In this document: one piece after another, positions 35,047 through 43,868 of the stretch
How the letters are laid out: each line of letters opens with the position of its first letter
Position numbering within the stretch: position 1 is the stretch's first letter
From: Pedobacter chitinilyticus
Lineage (GTDB): Bacteria > Bacteroidota > Bacteroidia > Sphingobacteriales > Sphingobacteriaceae
Length of the DNA: 64,000 nucleotides
Reading direction: 5' to 3'
Assembly (NCBI RefSeq): GCF_003313385.1
Contig: NZ_QMHN01000001.1
Location: 805,325 to 869,324, forward strand
Position numbers and translations under genes: made by a program
The notes under the pieces: generated by a model
The model's input: only the letters and a program-made list of their open reading frames with translations
Databases searched by the model: none
Told to the model about the DNA's origin: nothing

Positions 35047-35730
35047 TTAAAATGAAAAATTCATGAGGTCCATCATCCTTTTAAATTCGCCTTGCACTTC
35101 TGCTGTGATGGTGATTTTTTCGGAAGTTATTGGATGGCTGAATGATAAGCTGGAAGCATGTAGCATCATCGTGTTCATTTGAAGCTCGTCCTTGAAATAG
35201 CGATTTTGTTTATTGCAGCCGTGTGGCCTATCTCCAATAATGGGATGAAAAATATGGGCAAAATGTTTGCGTAATTGATGCATCCTTCCCGTTTTAGGAT
35301 TAGCATCTACCAAACTATATCTGGAAGTTGGATGTTTACCAATAGCCAAAGGAATTTCAGACTGTTGTAAAGTCACGAAACTGGTTTGTGCATCTTGTAA
35401 TGTACCATTTTCTTTTGCCAATGGATAATCGATTTCCATTTCCGAAGGTGTATATCCTCTTACGATGGCCAAATAATGTTTATCCACTAATCCTTCTTGA
35501 AACTGCTTCTGCATGGCAATTTCCACTTCTTTATCAAAAGCAAATAACAGCACGCCGCCCGTTTTTCTATCTAAACGATGTACAGGGTTTACGTGTCGGC
35601 CAATTTGGTCACGGAGCATTTGTAAGGCAAACTCTTTGGCATCATCTGCAATTTTAGAGCGGTGTACCAACAGGCCGTGGGGTTTATTAATGGCAATAAG
35701 TGAGTCGTCTTGATAAATAATTTCTAACAC
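35047..35730 (-). CDS. truC: tRNA pseudouridine(65) synthase TruC
   Basis: 227 residues, RluA family. The catalytic aspartate lies in HRLDRKTGG. The sequence follows E. coli TruC closely: start LEIIYQDDSLIAINKPHGLLVHRS, TSRYSLVDANPKTGRMHQLRKHFAH, HPIIGDRPHG, and MLHASSLSFSHP. It modifies U65 of tRNA(Ile) and tRNA(Asp) in E. coli. The start codon is GTG at 35730, directly after a TATCTTCG promoter-like element (35735-35742), so the message is probably leaderless. Confidence 0.92.
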   Translation of the reverse strand: MLEIIYQDDSLIAINKPHGLLVHRSKIADDAKEFALQMLRDQIGRHVNPVHRLDRKTGGVLLFAFDKEVEIAMQKQFQEGLVDKHYLAIVRGYTPSEMEIDYPLAKENGTLQDAQTSFVTLQQSEIPLAIGKHPTSRYSLVDANPKTGRMHQLRKHFAHIFHPIIGDRPHGCNKQNRYFKDELQMNTMMLHASSLSFSHPITSEKITITAEVQGEFKRMMDLMNFSF

Positions 35731-35734
35731 GAGG

Positions 35735-35800
35735 CGAAGATAGAGATAATAAATTCTTAAAATCTCACCTTTTTTATAACTTGATGATGTATTATTTTCG
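35735..35800. promoter_or_regulatory. divergent promoter region of truC and the Na+/H+ antiporter
   Basis: Minus-strand TATCTTCG (35735-35742) lies 5 bases before the GTG of truC; plus-strand TATTTTCG (35793-35800) lies 6 bases before the ATG of the antiporter. Each differs from TAnnTTTG at one position, with C for the third T. Both messages would be nearly leaderless. Confidence 0.5.
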
Positions 35801-35806
35801 CACCTT

Positions 35807-37414
35807 ATGCACCATCACTTACTTTTAATCTTAACGCTACTTTTTGTTGTATTCCTGTTGGTCATGCTCGCCCAGAGAATTAAAGTAGCCTACCCTATTT
35901 TTTTAGTACTAGCAGGCTTGGGAATTAGCTTCATTCCAGGGATTCCACTGTTACATCTCAATCCCGAACTGATTTTCTTGATTTTCTTGCCTCCGTTGCT
36001 TTATGAAGCAGCTTGGTATACTTCGTGGAACGATTTTTGGAAGTGGAAACGTCCTATTGCTTTGCTGGCGTTTGGTTTGGTTTTTTTTACTTCTACCATT
36101 ATCGCTTACACTTCCGTTTCTTTAATTCCTGGTTTTACTTTAGCGCTTGGCTTTTTGTTGGGTGGTATTGTTTCGCCCCCAGATGCAGTAGCGGCCGCAA
36201 CGGTATTGAAAGGAATGGGTGTGCCAAAACGGATACTCACCATTTTAGAAGGTGAAAGTTTGGTGAATGATGCTTCGTCGCTAATTGTATTCAAATTTGC
36301 TTTGGCGGCGGTGTTAACAGGTGCTTTTTCAATGCATCAAGCGGTTGGACAATTTTTCTTAGTGGCTGGTATGGGCATCGTGGTTGGTTTGGCGGGAGCA
36401 CATATTGTGTATTTTATCCATCGCTTTTTACCCACTACCCCTGCTATTGATGCAGCACTAACGGTGATGACTCCTTACATTCTTTTCTTGGCAGCGGAGC
36501 AATTTCATTATTCAGGCGTAATGGCTGTAGTTACTGGTGGTTTGTTCATCTCATGGCGGTCTCATGAAATTTTTCAGACAGGCAGTACGAGGTTAAACAT
36601 GCTTGGCGTATGGACGACAATGATTTTTGTGATGAATGCCCTTGTTTTTGTATTGATTGGATTGGAGCTTCCAGAAATTATTCATGGTTTGGGCAATTAT
36701 TCGATTGCAGATGGGATTAGATACGGGTTAATCATTAGCGCTATTGCTATTGCTTTGCGCTTTTTGTGGATTTACCCAGCGGCCTTTGTTCCTCGTTGGC
36801 TCAGTGCTTCTATCCGTAAAGACCCATCGCCAGGTTGGAAAGGGCCATTGATTATCGGCTGGGCAGGGATGCGTGGTGTGGTTTCATTAGCTACGGCACT
36901 TTCTATTCCTTTGTTAATGACTGATGGAACAGCCTTTCCGCAACGCAACCTGATTATATTCATCACTTTTGTGGTCATTTTTGTGACTTTGGTGGTACAG
37001 GGTTTAACACTTCCATTTATTATTAAACTGATCAAATTAAAGGAAATTGATAGTATTTCTCGAAGCGAAGAGCAGCAGGCAGGTATTCGTTTAAAGCTGG
37101 ATGAATTGGCCTTACACCTAATCGATAAGCATCATCTAGATAAAGTAACGGAAAATGAACTCCTTGGTTTTTATCGTGAGGGATTAAATACCAGTATTAT
37201 TGATGGTAAGAAACATCTAGAATCTTTGGAATGTGATGAAACTGAATTGGCTGAGATTCATACCTATCACCATGTATTACTGGAAATTTACGCTGCACAA
37301 CGCAAGGAGTTGTTTAAACTGCGTAAGGAGAAATTTTTCAGTGATGAGGAAATCCGCAAAGCTGAATTGCAGCTAGACTTAAATGAATTGACGATTACAG
37401 GCAATGGGCATTAG
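35807..37414 (+). CDS. Na+/H+ antiporter, CPA1 family
   Basis: A 535-residue, 12-helix cation/proton antiporter. Diagnostic parts are PPLLYEAAWYTSWNDFWKWK, GGIVSPPDAVAAATV with the unwound helix, EGESLVNDASSLIVFKFA (ion-site Asp), WAGMRGVVSLATALSIPL, and a C-terminal cytoplasmic tail of about 110 charged residues. It exports Na+ or K+ in exchange for protons. It precedes a bestrophin gene on the same strand, separated by a palindrome. Confidence 0.93.
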   Translation: MHHHLLLILTLLFVVFLLVMLAQRIKVAYPIFLVLAGLGISFIPGIPLLHLNPELIFLIFLPPLLYEAAWYTSWNDFWKWKRPIALLAFGLVFFTSTIIAYTSVSLIPGFTLALGFLLGGIVSPPDAVAAATVLKGMGVPKRILTILEGESLVNDASSLIVFKFALAAVLTGAFSMHQAVGQFFLVAGMGIVVGLAGAHIVYFIHRFLPTTPAIDAALTVMTPYILFLAAEQFHYSGVMAVVTGGLFISWRSHEIFQTGSTRLNMLGVWTTMIFVMNALVFVLIGLELPEIIHGLGNYSIADGIRYGLIISAIAIALRFLWIYPAAFVPRWLSASIRKDPSPGWKGPLIIGWAGMRGVVSLATALSIPLLMTDGTAFPQRNLIIFITFVVIFVTLVVQGLTLPFIIKLIKLKEIDSISRSEEQQAGIRLKLDELALHLIDKHHLDKVTENELLGFYREGLNTSIIDGKKHLESLECDETELAEIHTYHHVLLEIYAAQRKELFKLRKEKFFSDEEIRKAELQLDLNELTITGNGH

Positions 37415-37423
37415 TAAATATTA

Positions 37424-37456
37424 AGACTTACGAATTTTTTGAAACTTCGTAAGTCT
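37424..37456. repeat. palindrome AGACTTACGAA/TTCGTAAGTCT after the antiporter gene
   Basis: Perfect 11-base arms (37424-37434 and 37446-37456), with a T-rich loop. The position 10 bases after the stop suggests a terminator role. It belongs to the same family as 38502-38530 and 48957-49025. Confidence 0.75.
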
Positions 37457-37482
37457 CCCTCTTATTATAAAAAACAAAAACG

Positions 37483-38490
37483 ATGAATAGCGGAAGGCTT
37501 TACAAACTACAACATTTTATTCCTTGGACAAGGAGGAAAATTTATTACCTAATAGTGATTAGTGCGATACCTACAGCGCTGTTTTACTTTTTTGAACTGA
37601 AGTGGTTGGCCATTCCTTGGGTACCAGTTGCTCTAGTGGGTACAGCCACGGCTTTTATTGCGGGTTTTAGAAATACCCAAACTTACAATCGTTTATGGGA
37701 AGCTCGACAAATTTGGGGCGCCATCGTAAACAGTAGCCGTACATGGGGTATCATAGTGAAGGATATGGTTAGGGATGTTGAAGGTTCTAAAGAACAGGAT
37801 TTACATCGAACTTTAATCTATCGGCATTTTGCATGGCTAACGGCTTTACGTTTTCAGTTAAGGGAAAACAGGGCTTGGGAAAATGTGAAAACCAGAAGCT
37901 ATAACCAAGAATATCTGAAATATTACAGCGTGCCCGAATGGGAAGGAAACTTGGAAGAGGAACTGAAAAAGTACCTCAGTGAGGAGGAGTTGAGTTTTAT
38001 CTTGAAAAAGAAAAATAGAGCAGCACAAATCTTAGCCCTGCAATCTGCTCAGTTACGTACCCTGAATGAAGAAAGGAAAGTTTCTGATTTGAATTACGTA
38101 GAAATGTCGACTTTATTAAAAGATTTATACGAACAGCAAGGTAAGAGCGAACGCATTAAGAACTTTCCCTATCCGAGACAATTTGCCAGCATTAATGTGA
38201 TGTTTGTGTATTTGCTTTCTATGATTTTGCCGCTTGGATTTTTAAACGAATTCTCAAAGATAGGCTCCGAATATGTATGGCTAACTATTCCAATTAGTGT
38301 GATTGTAGGATGGGTATTTTTTACTTTGGAGCAAATTGGAGAAAGTACTGAAAACCCATTTGAAGGCAATGCAAACGATGTACCTATTACGTCAATGAGT
38401 AGAGGAATTGAAATTGATTTAAGGGACATGCTTGGAGAAGAAGACTTACCAGCACCTTTAAGCGCTAATAGCAACAATATTTTGATGTAA
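37483..38490 (+). CDS. bestrophin family ion channel (UPF0187)
   Basis: 335 residues. The bestrophin core is seen as ALVGTATAFIAGFRNTQTYNRLWEARQIWGAIVNSSR, FIALxFR-like NAW segments and IPISVIVGWVFFTLEQIGESTENPFEG near the end. Bacterial bestrophins form pentameric anion or cation channels in the inner membrane. A second, shorter bestrophin lies at 40550-41410, about 2 kb away on the other strand. The two are clearly different in sequence, so they are not a recent tandem copy. Confidence 0.9.
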   Translation: MNSGRLYKLQHFIPWTRRKIYYLIVISAIPTALFYFFELKWLAIPWVPVALVGTATAFIAGFRNTQTYNRLWEARQIWGAIVNSSRTWGIIVKDMVRDVEGSKEQDLHRTLIYRHFAWLTALRFQLRENRAWENVKTRSYNQEYLKYYSVPEWEGNLEEELKKYLSEEELSFILKKKNRAAQILALQSAQLRTLNEERKVSDLNYVEMSTLLKDLYEQQGKSERIKNFPYPRQFASINVMFVYLLSMILPLGFLNEFSKIGSEYVWLTIPISVIVGWVFFTLEQIGESTENPFEGNANDVPITSMSRGIEIDLRDMLGEEDLPAPLSANSNNILM

Positions 38491-38501
38491 ATTTAGCAGA
38501 C

Positions 38502-38530
38502 ACTTACGAAGCTTTAAAAACTTCGTAAGT
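38502..38530. repeat. palindrome ACTTACGAAG/CTTCGTAAGT between convergent genes
   Basis: Perfect 10-base arms around CTTTAAAAA, 12 bases after the bestrophin stop and 3 bases before the stop of the convergent TonB-plug gene. Same family as 37424 and 48957; probably a two-way terminator. Confidence 0.75.
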
Positions 38531-38532
38531 CT

Positions 38533-39453
38533 CTAGTTCTTCTTGGAAAAATCTATCTTCTTCGCATATTTTTTCTTTATTTCTACCATTACTACGCCAT
38601 TAGCCGCTCTTGAACCATAAAGTGCAGCTGCCTTCGCTCCTTTTAAAATATCTACTTTCTCTATCCAATCAGGATTTAAACTTTGTTTTTGTTGGCTGCT
38701 GGCAATACAACTTTTTTTCCCCGAGTAGATTACATAAAGGGGCTCACTGGAAACATGTACTGCTGAAATGCCACCTAAAATGAGCGTTCGTATTTCCTTC
38801 ATTTGAACAACCATTTGGCTAGTCGCAGCTTTTTCGATAAGGCCGTAACCATCTAACGTGAAAACGAGTATCGGTGCTTGCTCAGTTTTTTTCATTGTTA
38901 AAGAGAAATTTCCATCACGATCTGTTAACGCTACAACATTTGCAAAGCCCTTAATTTTCACCTTTACTCCTTCTAAAGACTTTCCTGTTTCTTGGTTCGT
39001 TACTTTTCCTTTAATGGTATCCACAACATTTGTTTCTAGCGCATTTGACTGAGTTTCGGTGGATGGTCGAGAAAATACGGGATCATTTTGAATCGTTATT
39101 GTTGCAGGGTTCATGGCTTTAACTGGTGTAATTACACTTGCTCCTACCGCTATGGGTAGCAATAGCCAATTCCAATTCGTTTTTTGAGGAGGTGCTACAA
39201 CATCCCTATTCAATTGTGTAGGCAACAACCTTCCGCAAACATTTTCCTTTTTCTGTTTGAAAAAATCAATCAGTTCAGCATCAGATTTGCTGGTGAGGTC
39301 AACGATGTGCTTCTCACATTTATCACAAAAACGTCCAGCTTTAGAAGGCTGCATTTCGTCCCAATTCTCAGAACAGGGATTGGTAAGGATTAATTGTAGC
39401 TTTTTCAAATGGTTCTTTTTATTTTTGAGATGCAGAGAATCGCTGCATTCCAT
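38533..39453 (-). CDS. carboxypeptidase-regulatory/TonB-plug domain protein with N-terminal Cys motif
   Basis: 306 residues. The N-terminus has the Bacteroidetes four-cysteine module (NPCSENWDEM, GRFCDKCEKHIVDLTS, then a Cys in KENVCGRLL). It is followed by a membrane segment (WNWLLLPIAVGASVITPV), a carboxypeptidase-like regulatory beta-sandwich (IKGKVTNQETGKSLEGVKVKIKG), and a TonB-plug fragment (IEKVDILKGAKAAALYGSRA) without a barrel. It could be an anti-sigma-like or envelope signalling protein; no catalytic function is evident. Monocistronic. Confidence 0.8.
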   Translation of the reverse strand: MECSDSLHLKNKKNHLKKLQLILTNPCSENWDEMQPSKAGRFCDKCEKHIVDLTSKSDAELIDFFKQKKENVCGRLLPTQLNRDVVAPPQKTNWNWLLLPIAVGASVITPVKAMNPATITIQNDPVFSRPSTETQSNALETNVVDTIKGKVTNQETGKSLEGVKVKIKGFANVVALTDRDGNFSLTMKKTEQAPILVFTLDGYGLIEKAATSQMVVQMKEIRTLILGGISAVHVSSEPLYVIYSGKKSCIASSQQKQSLNPDWIEKVDILKGAKAAALYGSRAANGVVMVEIKKKYAKKIDFSKKN

Positions 39454-39550
39454 AAATTAAAAATTACGAAGTTTAACTTTTTTCAATGACGAAGTTGAGG
39501 GCATCGCCGTTTCTAAACTTCTTAAGGCTCTAATTCTACGGAGCCTAATA

Positions 39551-40453
39551 TTATGAGAAAAGGTGAAAAGCTGTTCGGAAAGTATTGCAATGTGCGTCGA
39601 CAATGATTTTGATATCTTCAGAATAGCCTCCGCCCATGCTTACCTGCAAAGGAATGTTGTTCTTCAAACAATTCTCAAAAACAATTTGGTCTCGTTGTTT
39701 GCAGGCTTGTTTGCTAAGTGAGAGTTTTCCCAATTTATCGCTTTCCAATACATCCACTCCTGAAAGATAAAAGATAAAATTAGGTTGATGCTTTTTAATG
39801 ATGGTGGGTAGTTTGTCGTTTAAAATCGAAAGAAATTCTTCGTCTTGTGTATCATCCGCTAAGGGAATATCTAAATCAGATTGCTCTTTTCTGAAAGGAA
39901 AGTTTTTTTCACCATGCATGGAAAAGGTGAACACACGATCTTCATTGGTAAAAATTTCTGCGGTGCCGTTGCCCTGATGTACATCCAAATCTACAATAAG
40001 GATACGTTTAGCCAATTGATGGTTGAGCAAGTAGTTGGCTGCAATGGCTTGGTCGTTTAACAAACAAAATCCCTCGCCCCAGTTGCTTCCTGCATGGTGC
40101 GTGCCGCCCGCTACATTAAAGGCAACGCCATTCTTTTGTGCATAAATAGCCCCATCAATGGTGCCTTGTGCAATTCTGATTTCCCGCTCAACCAATTGCG
40201 CATCCAAAGGAAAGCCAATACGACGTTGCTCTTTGTAGGGTAAGGTAAGTGCTTTTAACTGTTGCCAATAGGCTGCATCGTGAGTAGTAGTAATATTTTC
40301 TTCGGTAGTAGGCTCTGGCGCAAATAAATGCTGCGCTTCTATCGTCCCTTCATGCAATAGCTGAGCAGGAATAAGCTCATATTTAACCATTGGAAAACGA
40401 TGTCCTGCTGGTAAAGGGTGCGCATAAATGGGATGATAGGCGATTTTGATCAT
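39551..40453 (-). CDS. histone deacetylase family protein (acetoin utilisation/APAH type)
   Basis: A 300-residue zinc-dependent deacetylase-like enzyme. Motifs: TTHDAAYW, the active-site histidine stretch GGTHHAGSNWGEGFCLLNDQAIAA, the metal site IVDLDVHQGNGTAEIF, FSMHGEKNFPF, and YLSGVDVLESDKLG. Bacterial relatives deacetylate polyamines or acetylated proteins; the substrate here is unknown. It is followed downstream by non-coding DNA and preceded by a palindromic repeat. The length is normal for the family. Confidence 0.93.
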   Translation of the reverse strand: MIKIAYHPIYAHPLPAGHRFPMVKYELIPAQLLHEGTIEAQHLFAPEPTTEENITTTHDAAYWQQLKALTLPYKEQRRIGFPLDAQLVEREIRIAQGTIDGAIYAQKNGVAFNVAGGTHHAGSNWGEGFCLLNDQAIAANYLLNHQLAKRILIVDLDVHQGNGTAEIFTNEDRVFTFSMHGEKNFPFRKEQSDLDIPLADDTQDEEFLSILNDKLPTIIKKHQPNFIFYLSGVDVLESDKLGKLSLSKQACKQRDQIVFENCLKNNIPLQVSMGGGYSEDIKIIVDAHCNTFRTAFHLFS

Positions 40454-40470
40454 TTTTGATGTCAGAAAGT

Positions 40471-40543
40471 AAATAGTCAGTAAGTCTGGAAGTTGAAAAT
40501 TCTAAATCTTTATATCATCGGACTTTCGGACAGCTGACTATTT
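40471..40543. repeat. imperfect palindrome with AAATAGTCAG/CTGACTATTT ends
   Basis: The outer 10 bases match exactly (40471-40480, 40534-40543); inner parts pair imperfectly (AAGTCTGGAAGT against GGACTTTCGGAC). It lies between the deacetylase and bestrophin genes, both on the minus strand. It is a family distinct from the other repeats in the window. Confidence 0.6.
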
Positions 40544-40549
40544 CGAAGG

Positions 40550-41410
40550 TTAATTAAGAATTTCTTCCACATGTTTTTCAATGTTATCACAAATTTGATC
40601 TACGGGTAAATCATTGGCATCTGTTCCAAAAGGATTTTCAATTTCTTCGGCAATGAGCTCCAAACTGGCCAACACATATAAAATGAAAGGAACAATAGGG
40701 ACCACAAAATAACCTAAACTAAATACCCAACCAAAAGGCAAAGTAATGACGTAAACGAAGATGAATTTTTTAATGAAAGCGCTGTAAGAATACGGTATAG
40801 GCGTATTTTTAATTCGCTCGCACGCACCACAAACATCAGTGAATTGAGTAGAGTCGTTGCTAAGCGTCATGAGATGTTCGCTCGTGATTTTGCCTTCTCG
40901 CTGTAGCTCAAATAGTTTATTGGTAATGCTGCCTGCTACCTGGTTGGGAATGTGTTTCCCGCCATCAATTTCTATTAAAATAGCATTTTTGCCAAAGTAT
41001 TGCTTTTCACGCAGGTGTTCTTTAAGTGCAAAAGCATATTTAGGAATGGCATATTTAAAAAATGCCTTGTCTTCTTTACTCAGATTTAAAGCATTAATCC
41101 TTATAGCAAAGTTTCTACTTACGTTTACTAAGCTGCCTAATAGTCGTCGGCCTTCCCACCATCTGTCGTAGGAAGTATTGGTTCTAAACACCAATAACAT
41201 CGAAATCACAAACCCCAAAAGGTTGTGCATCATTCCTACATTTTTGATGTAAGTGGTTTCTGCTAACTTTAAGTGATTCAATTCGATATAAGCAATAATT
41301 CCCGAGAAAATTGCCACGCTGAGCATCAATTTCCAAAGCTTATAAAAGGTATCGGCTTTGTGGAAACGGAAAATAAAATTAAACCACTCTTTGGGATTAT
41401 AATTAATCAT
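40550..41410 (-). CDS. bestrophin family ion channel (second copy)
   Basis: A 286-residue bestrophin. MHNLLGFVISMLLVFRTNTSYDRWWEGRRLLGSLVNVSRN is the family core, and VPIVPFILYVLASLELIAEEIENPFGTDANDLP is the C-terminal signature that forms the channel neck. The start overlaps the kynureninase stop by 8 bases, so it is the second gene of a kynU-bestrophin unit. That pairing may reflect only compact packing. Confidence 0.9.
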   Translation of the reverse strand: MINYNPKEWFNFIFRFHKADTFYKLWKLMLSVAIFSGIIAYIELNHLKLAETTYIKNVGMMHNLLGFVISMLLVFRTNTSYDRWWEGRRLLGSLVNVSRNFAIRINALNLSKEDKAFFKYAIPKYAFALKEHLREKQYFGKNAILIEIDGGKHIPNQVAGSITNKLFELQREGKITSEHLMTLSNDSTQFTDVCGACERIKNTPIPYSYSAFIKKFIFVYVITLPFGWVFSLGYFVVPIVPFILYVLASLELIAEEIENPFGTDANDLPVDQICDNIEKHVEEILN

Positions 41411-42695
41411 TAGCTATGGATTTGGTAACTGCTAAAAGCAATTCTCCTGTTTTAAAAACATCTTCAAAATTATTGTACATGGGTACGGCGCTCAATCTAA
41501 TGACGTTGGGTTCACGCCAATCGCCAAGCACATTGTTTTTTACCAAGTAATCAAAAACCTTCTTTCCATTTTCTTTAGCGATAATGGATACTTGGGCACC
41601 TCTTTCGTCAGGATTTTGCGGCGTAATGATTTTGAATTGCTCCTCACCTAAGGCCTTATTTACCTCGTTAATGATATAACACAAATAAGCTGTTAATTGC
41701 TTGCTTTTTTCTCTCAACGGCTCCATAAATCCAACTTTTTCAAACAGCTGTAAAGAAGCATGATAAAGCGCCATGGGCATTACTTGTGTACAGCTTACCT
41801 GCCAACCATCAGCTCCAGCTTCGGGTACAAAGCCCTTTTCCATTAAAAAGCGATTGTTTTCTTGGTATCCCCACCAGCCCGCAAAGCGATGAAGGCTTTG
41901 ATCGTTAAAGTGCTTTTGATGTACAAAAATACCACTAATGCCTCCTGGCCCCGCATTTTGATATTTGTACGAACACCAACAAGCAAAATCTACGTTCCAT
42001 TCGTGCAATTGTAAAGGGACATTTCCAGCAGCATGAGCTAAATCAAAACCTACTTTTGCACCGGCTTTGTGCCCAGCTTTCGTAATGTTTTCCATATCGA
42101 AGAGCTGACCCGTAAAGTAATTGATTCCTCCAAAAAGTACCAACGCTATTTCTGATCCGTGTTTTTCGATCTCAGCTAAAATATCATTGGTTTCAAGCGT
42201 ATAGGCTCCAGCTTTTGGACTTACTTCAATAATCGCTTCTTTAGGATCATAACCATGAAAGCGAACTTGACTTTCTATGGCGTATTGATCCGACGGAAAA
42301 GCACCAGCTTCCATAATGATCTTGAAGCGTTCTTTGGTTGGTCTATAAAAGCTCACCATTAACAAGTGCAAATTGACCGTTAAGGTGTTCATCGGGCAAA
42401 CCTCATCAGGCGAAGCGCCAACAATGGGTGCCATTAGCTTTTTTAGTTCTTTATGGTAAAACATCCAAGGTTTATCACCTTCAAACCAACCTTCAACCGC
42501 TAAGTTTTGCCAATTGTTAAGCTGTTGATTTAAAACCTCCTTTGCTAATTTAGGTTGCAGTCCTAATGAATTGCCACATAAGTAGATAAAAGGTTTTCCA
42601 TTTTGCTGCGGGAACAAATATTCATTTCGCATTTCCTTCAATGGATCCTGTGCGTCCAAAGATTGTGCGAAGGCAAGGTTATTCTCGAATGTCAT
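41403..42695 (-). CDS. kynU: kynureninase
   Basis: A 430-residue PLP enzyme that cleaves kynurenine to anthranilate (or 3-hydroxykynurenine to 3-hydroxyanthranilate) plus alanine. The Schiff-base lysine lies in CWCSYKYQNAGPGG; FDLAHAAGNVPLQLH, YLCGNSLGLQPK and LVLFGGINYFTGQ are family blocks. Other kyn genes are not in the window. The start is at 42695. It overlaps the bestrophin gene by 8 bases. Confidence 0.97.
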   Translation of the reverse strand: MTFENNLAFAQSLDAQDPLKEMRNEYLFPQQNGKPFIYLCGNSLGLQPKLAKEVLNQQLNNWQNLAVEGWFEGDKPWMFYHKELKKLMAPIVGASPDEVCPMNTLTVNLHLLMVSFYRPTKERFKIIMEAGAFPSDQYAIESQVRFHGYDPKEAIIEVSPKAGAYTLETNDILAEIEKHGSEIALVLFGGINYFTGQLFDMENITKAGHKAGAKVGFDLAHAAGNVPLQLHEWNVDFACWCSYKYQNAGPGGISGIFVHQKHFNDQSLHRFAGWWGYQENNRFLMEKGFVPEAGADGWQVSCTQVMPMALYHASLQLFEKVGFMEPLREKSKQLTAYLCYIINEVNKALGEEQFKIITPQNPDERGAQVSIIAKENGKKVFDYLVKNNVLGDWREPNVIRLSAVPMYNNFEDVFKTGELLLAVTKSIAND

Positions 42696-42707
42696 TGTTT
42701 TTTAGTA

Positions 42708-42776
42708 GTTAGGGATTAGTGGCTAGGAGTTAGTAATTAGTTTACGTGAATTTAAAACTAGCCACTAATCCCTAAC
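42708..42776. repeat. perfect inverted repeat GTTAGGGATTAGTGGCTAG
   Basis: Exact 19-base arms at 42708-42726 and 42758-42776; a further weaker pair of GTTAGTAATTA-like units lies inside and outside. It sits between the exonuclease and kynU genes. Non-coding. Confidence 0.8.
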
Positions 42777-42792
42777 CACTAGTTACTAATAA

Positions 42793-43734
42793 TTATTTCC
42801 CAAATTTCATTTTTAACTGCTCTAGCATGTCGTTGGTTACGGGTTTGCTAGGTTCTGGTTTTTTGTATGGTGTTTGCTGAGGTTTAGTAGTTACAGGCGC
42901 TTGGCTCCGGTTTTGCTTCTGCTCATCTTTCTTTTTATTCCATCGTTTCCAAATTTCATCCAGTTTCTTTTTGGTAAACAAAGGGAAATCGCCCTGCATC
43001 ATCCATGAATAATAGCTAGGCTCTACACTAAAAATACTTTCAAGGGTTTTTCCTTTATGCTTGCCAAAATTGATACATTCCTCACCATTATCATTGTAAA
43101 CAATACGTCCAGCGTAATCTACCGACCTGTTCAAGTTGGTGAAACTATGTAACGCGTCTACATCATTTTTAACTGGAACTGATTTATTACCTTGCTTGTC
43201 TTCAAACTCAGTATTTTCGTATTTATCCAGTTGCGCTAACAACACTTCATAAGTCGCTCTAATATCGGCCTCTGCAGAGTGTGCGTTAATCAAATCCTTT
43301 TCACAATAAAACTTGTAGGCCGCTTTTAGGGTACGTTGCTCCATTTGGTGAAAAATGTTCTGTACATCTACAAACTTACGGTCGCTCATGTCTAAATCAA
43401 CCCCTACTCTCAGAAACTCTTCCAATAGCATTGGGATATCAAACTTGTTGGAATTGTACCCAGCCAAATCAGCATCACCGATAAAATCCGCAATCTCTTG
43501 AGCTACGTCTGCAAATTTTGGTTCATTTTTGATGTCTTCATCATAAATGCCATGAATAAGGGAAGTGACCAATGGAATGGGGATTTCGGGATTGATGCGT
43601 TTGACCAACAATTGTTCGGTACCATCTGGCATTGCTTTCAATATCGCAATTTCCACTACTCTATCTATCCCTACGTTTACTCCAGTGGCTTCCAAATCAA
43701 AAAATGCCAAGGGACGTTTCAAGTTTAATTTCAT
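42793..43734 (-). CDS. DnaQ-like 3'-5' exonuclease with ExoX-type C-terminal module
   Basis: 313 residues. The DEDDh exonuclease domain (about 8-175) has FFDLEATGVNVGIDRVVEIA, GYNSNKFDIPML and HSAEADIRATYEV. A C-terminal segment of about 50 residues, INFGKHKGKTLESIF followed by YYSWMMQGDFPLFTKKKL, is the DUF3820/ExoX C-terminal module. The tail is rich in Gln, Lys and Pro. The enzyme trims single-stranded or mismatched DNA 3' ends, or RNA. The upstream sequence has a CAAATTTG promoter-like element. Confidence 0.9.
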   Translation of the reverse strand: MKLNLKRPLAFFDLEATGVNVGIDRVVEIAILKAMPDGTEQLLVKRINPEIPIPLVTSLIHGIYDEDIKNEPKFADVAQEIADFIGDADLAGYNSNKFDIPMLLEEFLRVGVDLDMSDRKFVDVQNIFHQMEQRTLKAAYKFYCEKDLINAHSAEADIRATYEVLLAQLDKYENTEFEDKQGNKSVPVKNDVDALHSFTNLNRSVDYAGRIVYNDNGEECINFGKHKGKTLESIFSVEPSYYSWMMQGDFPLFTKKKLDEIWKRWNKKKDEQKQNRSQAPVTTKPQQTPYKKPEPSKPVTNDMLEQLKMKFGK

Positions 43735-43868
43735 ATCAGGTTTTTAATCAGCCAAATTTGCTAAAAACATAGCGTACTTTCTGTTTTTTGGTTAAAAAAA
43801 GCGTCGAAAGTTTTAGATAATTTTAGAAGTTAGTTTAAATTGCGTCACTATTTAAATAAACTCTTATC

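Noticed and set aside
37483-41410. Recent duplication of the bestrophin genes
   Set aside because: The two proteins differ in length and in most positions outside the family core, and lie on opposite strands, so they are ancient paralogues or independent acquisitions.
40550-42695. Tryptophan/kynurenine catabolic operon
   Set aside because: Only kynU is present; the overlapping bestrophin and the neighbours have no known link to the pathway.
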